A stretch of DNA of 64,000 nucleotides from positions 28,620,447-28,684,446 of the forward strand of contig JBAIZL010000007.1 in the NCBI GenBank assembly GCA_036971475.1, written 5' to 3'. The DNA is from Prosapia bicincta. Taxonomy: Eukaryota; Arthropoda; Insecta; Hemiptera; Cercopidae. This document shows positions 11,592 to 23,995 of this stretch, in pieces. Below the pieces are notes generated by a model. That model saw nothing but the letters and a program-made list of their open reading frames with translations, was not told the origin of the DNA and ran no database searches. Position 1 is the first letter of the stretch; each line of letters opens with the position of its first letter. The position numbers were made by a program, and so were the translations under genes.

Positions 11592-14500
11592 GACCTGAAG
11601 TAGACCTACTATCTACCAGGGATATAAACTCGTGTATACACGTTACAACCCCTTGTAAGCAGAAGGGAACGGACGGTAGACGGAATTAGGTAAGTAGGAA
11701 AAGGACGAAACGATTCTCTGATGCTAGAAACATTTAAAATCAAGGCTTGGTGTTAGCAGCTTCGTGTCATATGTAGACCTACTCTCTAACGGGGATTTAA
11801 AGAAATGTTGACACGTTACAACCCCTTGTAAGCAGAAGGGAACGGACGGTAGACGGAATTATGTAACTAATAAAAGGAAGAAATGATTCTCTGATACTAG
11901 AAACATTTAAAATCAAGGCTTGGTGTTAGCAGCTTCGTGTCATATGTAGACCTACTCTCTAACGGGGATTTAAAGAAATGTTGACACGTTACACCCCTGT
12001 AAGAGGAAGGTAACGGAAGGTAGACGGAATTAGGTAACTAATAAAAGGAAGAAATGATTCTCTGATACTAGAAACATTTAAAATCAAGGCTTGGTGTTAG
12101 CAGCTTCGTGTCATATGTAGACCTACTCTCTAACGGGGATTTAAAGAAATGTTGACACGTTACACCCCTGTAAGAGGAAGGGAACAGACGGTAGACGGAA
12201 TTATGTAACTAATAAAACGAAGAAATGATTCTCTGATACTAGAAACATTTAAAATCAAGGCTTGGTGTTAGCAGCTTCGTGTCATATGTAGACCTACTCT
12301 CTAACGGGGATTTAAAGAAATGTTGACACGTTACACCCCTGTAAGAGGAAGGGAACGGACGGTAGACGGAATTAGGTAACTAATAAAAGGAAGAAATGAT
12401 TCTCTGATACTAGAAACATTTAAAATCAAGGCTTGGTGTTAGCAGCTTCGTGTCATATGTAGACCTACTCTCTAACGGGGATTTAAAGAAATGTTGACAC
12501 GTTACACCCCTGTAAGAGGAAGGTAACGGACGGTAGACGGAATTATGTAACTAATAAAAGGAAGAAATGATTCTCTGATACTAGAAACATTTAAAATCAA
12601 GGCTTGGTGTTAGCAGCTTCGTGTCATATGTAGACCTACTCTCTAACGGGGATTTAAAGAAATGTTGACACGTTACACCCCTGTAAGAGGAAGGTAACGG
12701 AAGGTAGACGGAATTAGGTAACTAATAAAAGGAAGAAATGATTCTCTGATACTAGAAACATTTAAAATCAAGGCTTGGTGTTAGCAGCTTCGTGTCATAT
12801 GTAGACCTACTCTCTAACGGGGATTTAAAGAAATGTTGACACGTTACACCCCTGTAAGAGGAAGGTAACGGAAGGTAGACGGAATTAGGTAACTAATAAA
12901 AGGAAGAAATGATTCTCTGATACTAGAAACATTTAAAATCAAGGCTTGGTGTTAGCAGCTTCGTGTCATATGTAGACCTACTCTCTAACGGGGATTTAAA
13001 GAAATGTTGACACGTTACACCCCTGTAAGAGGAAGGGAACAGACGGTAGACGGAATTATGTAACTAATAAAACGAAGAAATGATTCTCTGATACTAGAAA
13101 CATTTAAAATCAAGGCTTGGTGTTAGCAGCTTCGTGTCATATGTAGACCTACTCTCTAACGGGGATTTAAAGAAATGTTGACACGTTACACCCCTGTAAG
13201 AGGAAGGTAACGGACGGTAGACGGAATTAGGTAACTAATAAAAGGAAGAAATGATTCTCTGATACTAGAAACATTTAAAATCAAGGCTTGGTGTTAGCAG
13301 CTTCGTGTCATATGTAGACCTACTCTCTAACGGGGATTTAAAGAAATGTTGACACGTTACACCCCTGTAAGAGGAAGGGAACGGACGGTAGACGGAATTA
13401 TGTAACTAATAAAAGGAAGAAATGATTCTCTGATACTAGAAACATTTAAAATCAAGGCTTGGTGTTAGCAGCTTCGTGTCATATGTAGACCTACTCTCTA
13501 ACGGCGATTTAAAGAAATGTTGACACGTTACACCCCTGTAAGAGGAAGGTAACGGAAGGTAGATGGAATTAGGTAAGTAGGAAAAGGACGAAACGATTCT
13601 CTGATGCTAGAAACATTTAAAATCATGGCTTGGTGTTAGCAGCGTCGTGTCATATGTAGACCTACTCTCTAACGGCGATTTAAAGAAATGTTGACACGTT
13701 ACACCCCTGTAAGAGGAAGGTAACGGACGGTAGACGGAATTAGGTAACTAATAAAAGGAAGAAATGATTCTCTGATACTAGAAACATTTAAAATCAAGGC
13801 TTGGTGTTAGCAGCTTCGTGTCATATGTAGACCTACTCTCTAACGGGGATTTAAAGAAATGTTGACACGTTACACCCCTGTAAGAGGAAGGTAACGGAAG
13901 GTAGATGGAATTAGGTAACTAATAAAAGGACGAAACGATTCTCTGATGCTAGAAACATTTAAAATCAAGGCTTGGTGTTAGCAGCTTCGTGTCATATGTA
14001 GACCTACTCTCTAACGGGGATTTAAAGAAATGTTGACACGTTACACCCCTGTAAGAGGAAGGTAACGGAAGGTAGATGGAATTAGGTAAGTAGGAAAAGG
14101 ACGAAACGATTCTCTGATGCTAGAAACATTTAAAATCATGGCTTGGTGTTAGCAGCGTCGTGTCATATGTAGACCTACTCTCTAACGGGGATTTAAAGAA
14201 ATGTTGACACGTTACACCCCTGTAAGAGGAAGGTAACGGACGGTAGACGGAATTAGGTAACTAATAAAAGGAAGAAATGATTCTCTGATACTAGAAACAT
14301 TTAAAATCAAGGCTTGGTGTTAGCAGCTTCGTGTCATATGTAGACCTACTCTCTAACGGGGATTTAAAGAAATGTTGACACGTTACACCCCTGTAAGAGG
14401 AAGGTAACGGACGGTAGACGGAATTAGGTAACTAATAAAAGGAAGAAATGATTCTCTGATACTAGAAACATTTAAAATCAAGGCTTGGTGTTAGCAGCTT

Positions 14501-16275
14501 CGTGTCATATGTAGACCTACTCTCTAACGGGGATTTAAAGAAATGTTGACACGTTACACCCCTGTAAGAGGAAGGTAACGGACGGTAGACGGAATTAGGT
14601 AACTAATAAAAGGAAGAAATGATTCTCTGATACTAGAAACATTTAAAATCAAGGCTTGGTGTTAGCAGCTTCGTGTCATATGTAGACCTACTCTCTAACG
14701 GGGATTTAAAGAAATGTTGACACGTTACACCCCTGTAAGAGGAAGGTAACGGACGGTAGACGGAATTAGGTAACTAATAAAAGGAAGAAATGATTCTCTG
14801 ATACTAGAAACATTTAAAATCAAGGCTTGGTGTTAGCAGCGTCGTGTCATATGTAGACCTACTCTCTAACGGGAATTTAAAGAAATGTTGACACGTTACA
14901 CCCCTGTAAGAGGAAGGTAACGGACGGTAGACGGAATTAGGTAACTAATAAAAGGAAGAAATGATTCTCTGATACTAGAAACATTTAAAATCAAGGCTTG
15001 GTGTTAGCAGCTTCGTGTCATATGTAGACCTACTCTCTAACGGGGATTTAAAGAAATGTTGACACGTTACACCCCTGTAAGAGGAAGGTAACGGACGGTA
15101 GACGGAATTAGGTAACTAATAAAAGGAAGAAATGATTCTCTGATACTAGAAACATTTAAAATCAAGGCTTGGTGTTAGCAGCTTCGTGTCATATGTAGAC
15201 CTACTCTCTAACGGGGATTTAAAGAAATGTTGACACGTTACACCCCTGTAAGAGGAAGGTAACGGAAGGTAGATGGAATTAGGTAAGTAGGAAAAGGACG
15301 AAACGATTCTCTGATGCTAGAAACATTTAAAATCATGGCTTGGTGTTAGCAGCGTCGTGTCATATGTAGACCTACTCTCTAACGGGGATTTAAAGAAATG
15401 TTGACACGTTACACCCCTGTAAGAGGAAGGTAACGGACGGTAGACGGAATTAGGTAACTAATAAAAGGAAGAAATGATTCTCTGATACTAGAAACATTTA
15501 AAATCAAGGCTTGGTGTTAGCAGCTTCGTGTCATATGTAGACCTACTCTCTAACGGGGATTTAAAGAAATGTTGACACGTTACACCCCTGTAAGAGGAAG
15601 GTAACGGACGGTAGACGGAATTAGGTAACTAATAAAAGGAAGAAATGATTCTCTGATACTAGAAACATTTAAAATCAAGGCTTGGTGTTAGCAGCTTCGT
15701 GTCATATGTAGACCTACTCTCTAACGGGGATTTAAAGAAATGTTGACACGTTACACCCCTGTAAGAGGAAGGTAACGGACGGTAGACGGAATTAGGTAAC
15801 TAATAAAAGGAAGAAATGATTCTCTGATACTAGAAACATTTAAAATCAAGGCTTGGTGTTAGCAGCTTCGTGTCATATGTAGACCTACTCTCTAACGGGG
15901 ATTTAAAGAAATGTTGACACGTTACACCCCTGTAAGAGGAAGGTAACGGACGGTAGACGGAATTAGGTAACTAATAAAAGGAAGAAATGATTCTCTGATA
16001 CTAGAAACATTTAAAATCAAGGCTTGGTGTTAGCAGCGTCGTGTCATATGTAGACCTACTCTCTAACGGGAATTTAAAGAAATGTTGACACGTTACACCC
16101 CTGTAAGAGGAAGGTAACGGAAGGTAGATGGAATTAGGTAAGTAGGAAAAGGACGAAACGATTCTCTGATGCTAGAAACATTTAAAATCATGGCTTGGTG
16201 TTAGCAGCGTCGTGTCATATTGTAGACCTATTCTCTAACGGGGATTTAAAGATATGTTGACAGGTTACGCCCCTC
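11592..16275. repeat. Satellite array, 171-bp monomer, about 27 copies
   Basis: The word ATGTAGACCTACTCTC recurs at 171-bp spacing (for example 11944, 12115, 12286). The monomer also contains CGGGGATTTAAAGAAATG, TTGACACGTTACACCCC, GACGGAATTAGGTAACTAAT and AAGGCTTGGTGTTAGCAGC. The first two monomers, with ACAACCCCTTGTAAGCAGAAG, are more diverged, as expected at an array edge. The array has higher-order structure: a 5-mer (855 bp; marker GGGAACAGACGG at 12181 and 13036) and a 7-mer (1197 bp). The right end (16220-16275) is a diverged monomer. No monomer frame stays open across units. Confidence 0.97.
14134..16190. repeat. 1197-bp (7-mer) higher-order duplication within the 171-bp array
   Basis: Rare variants recur exactly 1197 bp apart: AATCATGGCTTGG at 14134 and 15331, and CGGGAATTTAAAG near 14871 and 16068. 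A further AATCATGGCTTGG at 16186 is 855 bp (five units) after the second. This points to unequal exchange in blocks of seven, with later loss of two monomers. Confidence 0.8.
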
Positions 16276-16736
16276 CCATAAGGAGGCCATATTCTCCTTA
16301 TGAATATCTAGTTCAAATCTTTAATCGTTAATAAAATACTTTTTATCCATCCACTGAGGCTCAAATACTTTTTTTTAAACTTGTAGAGGATGACAATTAA
16401 TAAATGTTAATACAGTTTTGTTTTGAATATTTTTAATTCATTAAATAAATTTAATGAATTCATTTCAGTTTTATATGGGAGAAAAACTTTTCACAACAGC
16501 GGCAAGGTGTGCAATAATTGCTCAGGTATACAATAACTATTTATGTCATCCCATTTGGCTTAAAATAAGTGATAACATAAGATTTCTTAAACAGCTGATT
16601 TTATGATTTACGTTATGTAGTAGAACTACTGTTTTAACGCATAGGTTAAGTTCGTTTATTTATATTAATTGTAGTTATTTATTAAAAGTAACTAAAATAA
16701 AAGATTTGTTCCGCTAAGTAGGAATTCATTTTAAAA

Positions 16737-16776
<40 letters not shown>

Positions 16777-17413
16777 CTTGTTTTTGTTGTTAGTCCGTTC
16801 ATTGTTTTCTTCCTCAAGTGTTTGCCATTTAAACTATATGATTTAAAGAGAAATTTTAACAAAAAATCTAAATAATTCATCGTACAAGCTAAAAAACCCA
16901 GCGTTTACTGCACGCCATGCTATTCAACATTAATTATGTTTTGTACATTGAAGAGTTTACTCCTAGGTCGTAACATTGGACTCTATCAACTCGTTCTAGC
17001 CTTTTTTAGGTCAAAATAGACGCTGAGGAGAGTAGAGCAATGCCAAAGGCCACAGTTGGCCACTGGCTACCACGCTTTCACGTCTGCATACTCGTGTAGG
17101 AAGATACAATTAGACCAGACAGGAATCGAAATGAAGGATACGTAAACGCAGTAAATCAAACTCTAGTTAAGGTTTATGTAAACACTCGAAGCCAGTATTA
17201 AACAAATGATAAAACGGGTGTTATCGAGTCAAAGATATTTACTTTATTAGAGCAACGTTTCGGGGATCGATAGTTGACGTTGGAGTATAAAAAACGAAAT
17301 CCTTACATTTATCATTCAAATGTGTAAACTGAGGAAGCAATATATCAAACCTCACACATTTTCCTAAGAACTTCCCTCGAGCTACAAGGAAAGTTACTCC
17401 TTTGTTATTATCT
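16276..17413. other. AT-rich spacer with an (AT)n microsatellite
   Basis: Unique sequence between two satellite arrays. It holds an (AT)18 run at 16740-16775. No open frame of note, no RNA gene recognised. Confidence 0.6.
16740..16775. repeat. (AT)n microsatellite
   Basis: Uninterrupted AT dinucleotides, about 18 units. Confidence 0.95.
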
Positions 17414-18235
17414 TCCTGATCCCAATATGGACAGAATAATCCTGATCATGAAGGCCCTTCAGTAAATAGGAGCAAGACATTCATGATAACATTCTGGCCA
17501 CAATACGGACAGAAAACTTCTGATCTGGAAGGAATTTCACTAGATATGAACGGGACCTTCATGATATGATACTGTGGAATCGTGGTCCGATTATAGACTG
17601 AAAACCCCTGATCATGAAGGCATTTGACTAAATATGAGCGGGACATTCATGATATGATTCTGTAAAATCGTGGTCCCATTATGCACAAAAATCCTGATCA
17701 TGAAGGCATTTGACTAAATATGAACGGGACATTCATGATATGATTCTGTAAAATCGTGGTCCCATTATGCACAAAAATCCTGATCATGAAGGCATTTGAC
17801 TAAATATGAACGGGACATTCATGATTCGATTCTGTGGAATCGTGGTCCGATTATAGACTGAAAACCCCTGATCATGAAGGCATTTGACTAAATATGAGCG
17901 GGACATTCATGATATGATTATGTAAAATCGTGGTCCCATTATGCACTGAAAACTCCTGATCATGAAGGCATTTGACTAAATATGAACGGAACATTCATGA
18001 TATGATTCAGTGGAATCGTGGTCCCATTATGGACTGAAAACCCCTGATCATGAAGGCAGTTCACTAAATAGCAACAAGACCTTCCTGATAACATTCTATG
18101 TAATCTTGGTGGCAATATGGTCAGAAATGTTCTGATCTGGAAGGCAGTTCTCTAAATAACAACAAGACCTTCCTGATAGCATTCTGTAGAATACTGGTTC
18201 CATTAAGGACAGAACACTGTAATCATGAAGCCATT
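17414..18235. repeat. Tandem array, 86-88-bp monomer, about 9.5 copies
   Basis: Units contain CCTGATCATGAAGGCATTTG, ACTAAATATGAACGGGACAT, TCATGATATGATTCTG and TCGTGGTCCCATTATG. GGACATTC falls at 17641, 17727, 17813 and 17901. Units differ in length by the presence of CTGAAAACCCC. Several carry CCTTCATGAT and ATCATGAAGG as inverted halves that could pair. The ends are more diverged than the middle. The minus-strand open frame at 17446-17646 is a product of the repeat. Confidence 0.9.
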
Positions 18236-20574
18236 TCACCAAATAAATACATAAAAAGATCAGAAAAAATAGTATGGAAACTTTTGATTAGTGAATTGTG
18301 TGATAACGAATTATATGACCCTCGAATTTCTATTCTGAAAATAAAATTTCAAAAAAACCTCTGAAGTCTGGAAATTCTACGATAAATTTTTTTAGAATAA
18401 ACTAAGATTTACGAGCAATGTAATTTGAAACATGCTCTTTTGTAAAAATATCAGGGTAAAAAAATTGGAAAGCTACATTAAGGAAATTGATTTCGCCAAG
18501 GTCGTTTGACATGGTCAACAGTGTTAAATTACAACCAAAGCTGACATTTGCTAGGACGTGTATAAGTTCCTCCTCGAAATGTCAAACTCTAATGGGAAAA
18601 GTAGCGGATACACGTTTCTATATCTATATATATGCTATTACTTTGCGTACTTAAACTATCGTTCTATTGAAATCAAAAACGTACCTAAACCTGTGTTTGT
18701 AAACATCCAAATTTTTCCACGGGCAAGTCCTCCGGAACCCCCCTCGACTCCCCGGTTGTTGGAGCACCCCCGAAATTTTCGTCTATTTAAACACTGGACA
18801 GTAGTACCAACAAAGCTTGCGTAGAAGGAAGCAAAGAAATGTCATATCTGGCAATGAAGATATTTTAGAGTAAACACTGTGGTTAGGTCCAATCATACCC
18901 TTCAAACAAGGCTTTGGAAGTCAAAATGTAAGGAATATGTAACAAAATAGACTGAGAGATTCGACTATACCAACGCAAGCCATGATTCTGGATAATTCCA
19001 TAACCCGATGGAGGGTGGGTCTTCGGAAAAGCAACCCTGCGTTCATAATCGCTTCTCCCATCCCCAATACATTACACAACTTAATCCCACATACATTCCC
19101 CCATATCTTTTATGGCCTCACGACTCCTTCATCCTCACAAGAACATTAGCTTATGGATATCTTGAAGTGGCGATAAAATTATAATTTCTTTATTTTATTG
19201 TTAAACAAAAGTACATTAAACACCTCAATAACATCTGATTGCACTTATGTTTAGACCTCATTACTATTTCGAACATAAAATATTTTGTGGTAATTGTGTT
19301 TAGTTTTATTAGACAGCACAAATCTACAGAGATTTACAAGTCTGCTGTACTTACCTTTACAGGAAAGGAAATAGTTCGGCTTCGAATCCCGTTAGAACGT
19401 ACCTAACCTCACTTCCTCACGTGCACACGGCTCACTGTAAACTGAAGCTTTCTGCTAGCGTAGCGACTGTCTCCGACTCGGATCCAGGTCAGTGGGTCCC
19501 TGCACACGATATTGAAATACCTTGAATCAAGGACATATTTTACCACGAATCATAATTCTGGTAAAACCAGAATGAAAGTTTTTTTTTGGCGGGACGATTT
19601 GTTTCTGTAAAAACCCTAAATACTTTCCTTGACTGTAAATATAAAACCGCCTTCCCATTAGAAGCCTAGAGAAGACGTAAAACCGTTTTACGGACGAATA
19701 TATCTCGTTTTGGTTTAGTTTCGAACAAGACTGGGTCCCAATTCACTTTTACGATGCGATGTCCCTATTTTGAAATAAAGAGTGTTCAGGGTTTTTGCAG
19801 CTGTTGGAATCTTCGCTTTCCAAAGGTCTTACAGGCTTTCATTTTATGACTTCTTACAAAACCTTAACAAAAAAAAAACATTATAAAGATTTTTATTCCA
19901 CGCTTATAAAGATATAAGATTTTATGTCAACGCGCTTTCTGCGGAGCCTTTATTGACATTTTGGATGTTCTGGGCGCTAATATATACCCCAATGGACAAA
20001 TTTGGAAATTAATTGCCATATGCCAACGTATCACTTAAAATTAGAGCTGATAAAAGTAATCAATTAATTTGTTTTTATTGAATAGATCAGAAATTCAAAG
20101 TACATGACCGGGAAGGTGTTCCTTAAGCCAACAGGTTGAAGGCACGTAAGAAATAAAAATGTCTTCAAAATAGCTTTAAATTTTCATTTTGCCAACTTGG
20201 TAATGTAATTAGGTTGCCGGGCAAGTTATACAAACTGAGCTACGGAAAGGAGAACCCCTTCAAACTAAAGTAGCGTATGCATTCGTACGTTGCCCAGCAG
20301 TGTAGAAACTTCTCCTGAGAAGGGGTCGAAACTGTCATTCCGAGTTAATTTATCCCTCAGTGTAATTCTGAGTATTAAATATTTTACGCTATACGACCCT
20401 TTAAATAATACAACAGTTGACAGGGAATTAAATTAATTTTCAATATGATTATTTTTCACATTTAAAGAGCCTTCAATGATTGCTACACTCAAGTACGTAT
20501 TAAGGGTGGTTTTTATTTAGCTAACTAGGTTTAAAGTCTGCAACAAATAAGGATATATAAGAGCAAATATCAAA
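18236..20574. other. Unique spacer without supported gene
   Basis: AT-rich and largely non-coding. A plus-strand frame at 18558-18824 (88 codons) ends in a Pro-rich stretch encoded by CCGGAACCCCCCTCGACTCC. That C-rich DNA resembles the C-rich terminal block of the candidate element at 9688-9927, so I read it as a transposon scrap. A tRNA B-box-like word at about 19381 has no matching A box. Confidence 0.5.
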
Positions 20575-22730
20575 TACATCACTTAGTTTGCCCGATAGAG
20601 AGTAGGTCCACATTAAGATGCAGGTGTAACGACTGAAGGTCTAACGTCTAGACATCACTTTACTGAACAGATAGAGAGTAGGTCGACAATAGGATGAAAA
20701 ATGTAACGACATGAAGGTGTAACGTCTAGACATCAGTTTTTTACCCCGATAGAGAGTAGGTCGACATTAGGGTGTAGGTGTAACAACATGAAGGTGTAAC
20801 GTCTAGACATCAATTTATTGCCCCGGAAGAGAGTAGGTCGACATTGGGGTGCAGGTGTAACCACATGAAGGTGTAACGTCTAGACATCAATTTATTGCCC
20901 CGGAAGAGAGTAGGTCGACATTTTGGTGCAGGTGTAACTACATGAAGGTGTAACGTCTAGACATCAATTTATTGCCCCGGAAGAGAGTAGGTCGACATTG
21001 GGGTGCAGGTGTAACCACATGAAGGTGTAACGTCTAGACATCAATTTATTGCCCCGGAAGAGAGTAGGTCGACATTTTGGTGCAGGTGTAACTACATGAA
21101 GGTGTAACGTCTAGACATCAATTTATTGCCCCGGAAGAGAGTAGGTCGACATTGGTTTGCAGGTGTAACTACATGAAGGTGTAACGTCTAGACATCAATT
21201 TATTGCCCCGGAAGAGAGTAGGTCGACATTGGGGTGCAGGTGTAACTACATGAAGGTGTAACGTCTAGACATCAATTTATTGCCCCGGAAGAGAGTAGGT
21301 CGACATTGGTTTGCAGGTGTAACTACATGAAGGTGTAACGTCTAGACATCAATTTATTGCCCCGGAAGAGAGTAGGTCGACATTGGGGTGCAGGTGTAAC
21401 TACATGAAGGTGTAACGTCTAGACATCAATTTATTGCCCCGGAAGAGTAGGTCGACATTGGGGTGCAGGTGTAACTACATGAAGGTGTAACGTCTAGACA
21501 TATCTTTACTGAACCGATAAAGACTAGGTCGACATTCAAATGTAGGTGTAACAACATGAATGTGTAACGTCTAGACATCACTTACCGACCCGATAGAGAG
21601 TAGTTTCATATTAGGGTGAATTTGTAACGACATGGAGATGTAAAGCATATCTTTGTTGCCCAGGTAGATAGTAGGTCGACATTAGGAAGCAGGTGTAACG
21701 ACATGAAGGTGTATGTCTAGACATAACTTCAATCACCCGATAGAGAGTAGGTCGACATTCGGGTGTAGATGTAACGACATGAAGATGTAACATAAAGAAA
21801 TCACTTTACTGATCCGATATAGAGAAGGTCGACATTAGGCTGAAAAATGTAACGACATGAAGGTGTAAAGTCTAGACATCACTTTGTTGTCCCGATAGAC
21901 AGTAGTTTTACATTAGGAAACAGGTGTAACTACCGGAAGGTGTAACGTCTGGACATCACTTTGATGCCCCGATAGAGATTAGATAGACATAAGGATGCAG
22001 TTGTAACTTAATGAAGGTGTAACGTCTAGACATCACTTTGTTACCCCGATAGAGAGTAGGTTTAAATTAGGGAACAGGTGTAACGAAATGCAGGTGTAAC
22101 GTCTAGACATCACCTACTGACCCGATAGAGAGTAGGTTTACACTAGGGAACAGGTGTAACGACATGAAGGTGTAACGTCTAGACATCACTTAATGACCCG
22201 ATAAAGAGTAGGTTTACATTAGGGAACAGGTGTAACGACATGAAGGTGTAACGTCTGGATATAACTTTACTGACCCGATAAAGAGTAGGTCGACACTCGG
22301 GTGTAGGTGTTCAGACATTAAGGTGTAACGTCTGGACATACCTTTACTGACACGATATATAGTAGGTCAATATTAGGGTGCAGTTGTAACTTAATGAAGG
22401 TGTAACGTCTAGACAACACTTTCTTGCCCCGATAGAGACTGGATCGTCAATAGGGTGAAGGCTTAACGACATGAAGGTGGTACGTCTAGACTTCACATTG
22501 TTACCCCGAAAGAGAGCCGGTCGACAATCGGGTGTAGGTGTAACGACATGAGGGTGTAACTTCTAGCAATCACTTTGTTGCCTCGATAGATAGTAGGTTA
22601 ACATTAGGGTGCAGGTGTTACGACATGAAGGCGTAACGTCTAGACATCACTTTATTGTCTTGATAGAGAGTAGGTCGACATTAGAGTGCAAATGTTACGA
22701 CATGAAGGTGTAACGTCTAGATCACTTTGT

Positions 22731-23995
22731 AGCCCCGATAGAGAGTAGGCCTAGGTTAGGGTGTAAATGTAGCGAAATGAAGCTTTACGTCAATACCTCA
22801 CTTTGTTGTCCCGATAGAGAGTAGGTCTAAGTTAATGTGTAAATGTAGCGAAATGAAGCTTTACGTCCATACATCACTCTGTTGTCTCGATAGAGAGTAA
22901 GTCTACGTTAGGGTATAAACGTTGTTTCCCGATAGAGAGTAGGTCTATGTTAGGGTGTAAATGTAGCGAAATGAAACTTTACGTTAATACATCACTTTGT
23001 TGCCCGATAGAGAGTAGGTCTACGTTAGGGTGTAAATGTAGCGAAATGAAAATTTACGTCATTACATCACTTTGTTTTCCCGATAGAGAGCAGGTCTAGG
23101 TGTAAATGTAGCGAAATGAAGCTTTACGTCAATACATCACTTTGTTGTCCTGATAGAGAGTAGGTCTACGTTGAGTGTAAATGTAGCGAAATGAAGATTT
23201 ACGTCAATACATCACTTTGTTGTCCCGATAGAGAATTGGTCTACGTTAAGGTGTAAATGTAGTGAAATGATGTTTAAAGTCAATACATCAATTTGTTGTC
23301 CAGATAGAGAGTGTGTCTACGTTAGGGCGTAAATGTAGCGAAATGAAGTTTTACGTAAATATATCACTTTGTTGTATCGATAAGGAGTAGGTCTACGATA
23401 GGTTGTAAATGTAGCGAAATGAAAATTTACGTCAATACATCACTTTGTTGTCCCGATAGACAGTATGTCTACGTTAGGGTGTAAACGTAGCGAAATGAAG
23501 ATTTACGTTAATACATCACTTTGTTGTCCCGATAGAAAGTAGGTCTACTTTAGGGTGTAAAAGCAGCGAAATGAAGATTTACGTCAATACATCACTTTGT
23601 TGCCCGATAGAGAGTAGGTCTATGTTAGGGTGTAAATGTAGCGAAATGAAGCTTCACGTCAATACATCACTTTGTTGTCCCTTTAGAGAGTAGGTCTACG
23701 TTAGTGTGTAAATGTAGCGAAATGAAACTTTACGTCAATACATCACTTTGTTGTCCCGATAGAGAGTAGGTCTACGTTAAGGTGTAAATGTAGCGAAATG
23801 AAGCTTTACGTAAATACATCACTTTGTTTTCCCGATAGAGAGTAGGTCTACGTTAGGGTGCATACGTAGCCAAATGAAGCTTTACGTAAATATATCACTT
23901 TGTTGTATCGATAAGGAGTAGGTCTACGATAGGTTGTAAATGTAGCGAAATGAAAATTTACGTCAATACATCACTTTGTTGTCCCGATAGAAAGT
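22731..23995. repeat. Diverged 76-bp subfamily of the 77-bp satellite
   Basis: Here the units read GTGTAAATGTAGCGAAATGA, AGCTTTACGTCAATACATCA, CTTTGTTGTCCCGATAGAG and AGTAGGTCTACGTTAGG. They lack the GTCTAGAC palindrome (TCAATACA instead) and are one base shorter. The block is about 16-17 units, bounded on both sides by the standard type; the right boundary at about 23995 is abrupt. Confidence 0.85.

Noticed and set aside
11592..16275. Relationship of the 171-bp satellite to primate alpha satellite because of the equal length
   Set aside because: Length alone coincides; I see no CENP-B-box-like word or sequence resemblance, and the surrounding genes are insect.
18558..18824. 88-codon ORF with a Pro-rich tail
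   Set aside because: The Pro-rich part is C-rich transposon-like DNA; the rest is low-complexity Tyr/Leu from AT-rich DNA.
19375..19400. tRNA-like B box (GCTTCGAATCCCG)
   Set aside because: No A box or cloverleaf could be built in the 70 bases upstream; a chance match or very old SINE trace.
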